The notes beneath the pieces are model-generated. The model made no database searches, was not told where the DNA came from, and saw only the letters and a list, made by a program, of their open reading frames with translations. Made by a program: the position numbers and the translations under genes. Positions 8,247 to 8,366 of a stretch of 8,366 bases of DNA are shown piece by piece (position 1 is the first letter of the stretch; each line of letters begins with the position of its first letter). The stretch is from Nitrospinota bacterium (GTDB lineage Bacteria; Nitrospinota; Nitrospinia; UBA9942; JAHJSF01), in NCBI GenBank assembly GCA_018830405.1, contig JAHJSF010000115.1:1-8366 (forward strand). The letters run 5' to 3'.

Positions 8247-8366
8247 CCCCCTAGCCCCCTTTATTAAGGGGGAATTTTAGTAGAGTCCTCATTTGTTAAG
8301 GGGTATAGTCCTCTACCCCCATCTGCTAAGGGGGCCAGCCCTCTTATTCCCCCTTAATAAAGGGGG
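8247..8366. repeat. Array of C5/G5 palindromic units with exactly inverted end copies
   Basis: Four palindromic units follow one another at a period of about 30-32 bases. CCCCCTTTATTAAGGGGG is at 8255-8272. A decayed copy is at 8287-8303. CCCCC-N9-GGGGG is at 8316-8334. CCCCCTTAATAAAGGGGG is at 8349-8366, cut off by the window edge and possibly continuing. The first and last units are exact reverse complements. The spacers are related rather than unique: TAGAGTCCTC, TATAGTCCTC and CCAGCCCTCT precede units two, three and four. This fits a dispersed intergenic palindromic repeat (REP-like or a small non-autonomous element), not a gene. It lies directly downstream of the ilv operon and may double as its transcript end. 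Confidence 0.75.
8255..8278 (+). terminator. Possible intrinsic terminator of ilvDBNC (first palindromic unit)
   Basis: CCCCCTT (8255-8261) pairs with AAGGGGG (8266-8272) around the four-base loop TATT, a strong seven-pair stem, and TTTT at 8275-8278 follows after two A residues. The T-run is short and offset, so termination may be partial. This hairpin lies 93 bases after the ilvC stop and is the best terminator candidate on the + strand in the window. Confidence 0.4.

Noticed and set aside
8255-8366. Regularly spaced palindromes that might be read as a CRISPR array.
   Set aside because: The units are about 18 bases and diverged, the gaps are only 12-14 bases and related to each other, one copy is inverted, and no cas gene is visible.

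Overview
This is an ordinary chromosomal housekeeping window from a bacterium. All seven supported genes lie on the + strand in two blocks, and I see no undescribed multi-gene system. Base composition is moderate. Codon use looks alike in all seven genes (many ATA Ile and AGG/AGA Arg codons), so nothing suggests recent transfer of a gene. The separate secD and secF genes, the ~550-residue dihydroxy-acid dehydratase, the class I ketol-acid reductoisomerase and the G/C-run palindromic repeats between genes suggest a Gram-negative lineage near Desulfobacterota (old Deltaproteobacteria) or Nitrospirota. That placement is inference from gene style and is not proven here.

Layout: positions 1-240 are non-coding. 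They hold a degenerate C-run/G-run block, repeated GACATTT motifs that look like an insertion-sequence end, and a weak candidate promoter. yajC (241-561), secD (610-2157) and secF (2154-3086) form the accessory Sec translocase operon. Positions 3087-3263 are a spacer with no clear terminator but a convincing extended -10 promoter. ilvD (3264-4916), ilvB (4940-6631), ilvN (6643-7134) and ilvC (7161-8162) form a tight branched-chain amino acid operon. Positions 8163-8366 are non-coding, with two hairpins and then an array of C5/G5 palindromic units that runs to the window edge.

How the genes work together: YajC, SecD and SecF join SecYEG in the inner membrane, where SecDF uses the proton gradient to help pull exported proteins through. 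IlvB with its regulatory subunit IlvN condenses pyruvate with pyruvate or 2-ketobutyrate. IlvC isomerises and reduces the acetohydroxy acid. IlvD dehydrates the diol to the 2-keto acid precursor of valine and leucine or of isoleucine. Only the final transaminase and the threonine deaminase (or another 2-ketobutyrate source) are missing from the window. The best second looks are the palindromic array after ilvC with exactly inverted 18-mers at its ends, the related-looking block at the other end of the window, and the short, Shine-Dalgarno-less leader of the ilv operon.
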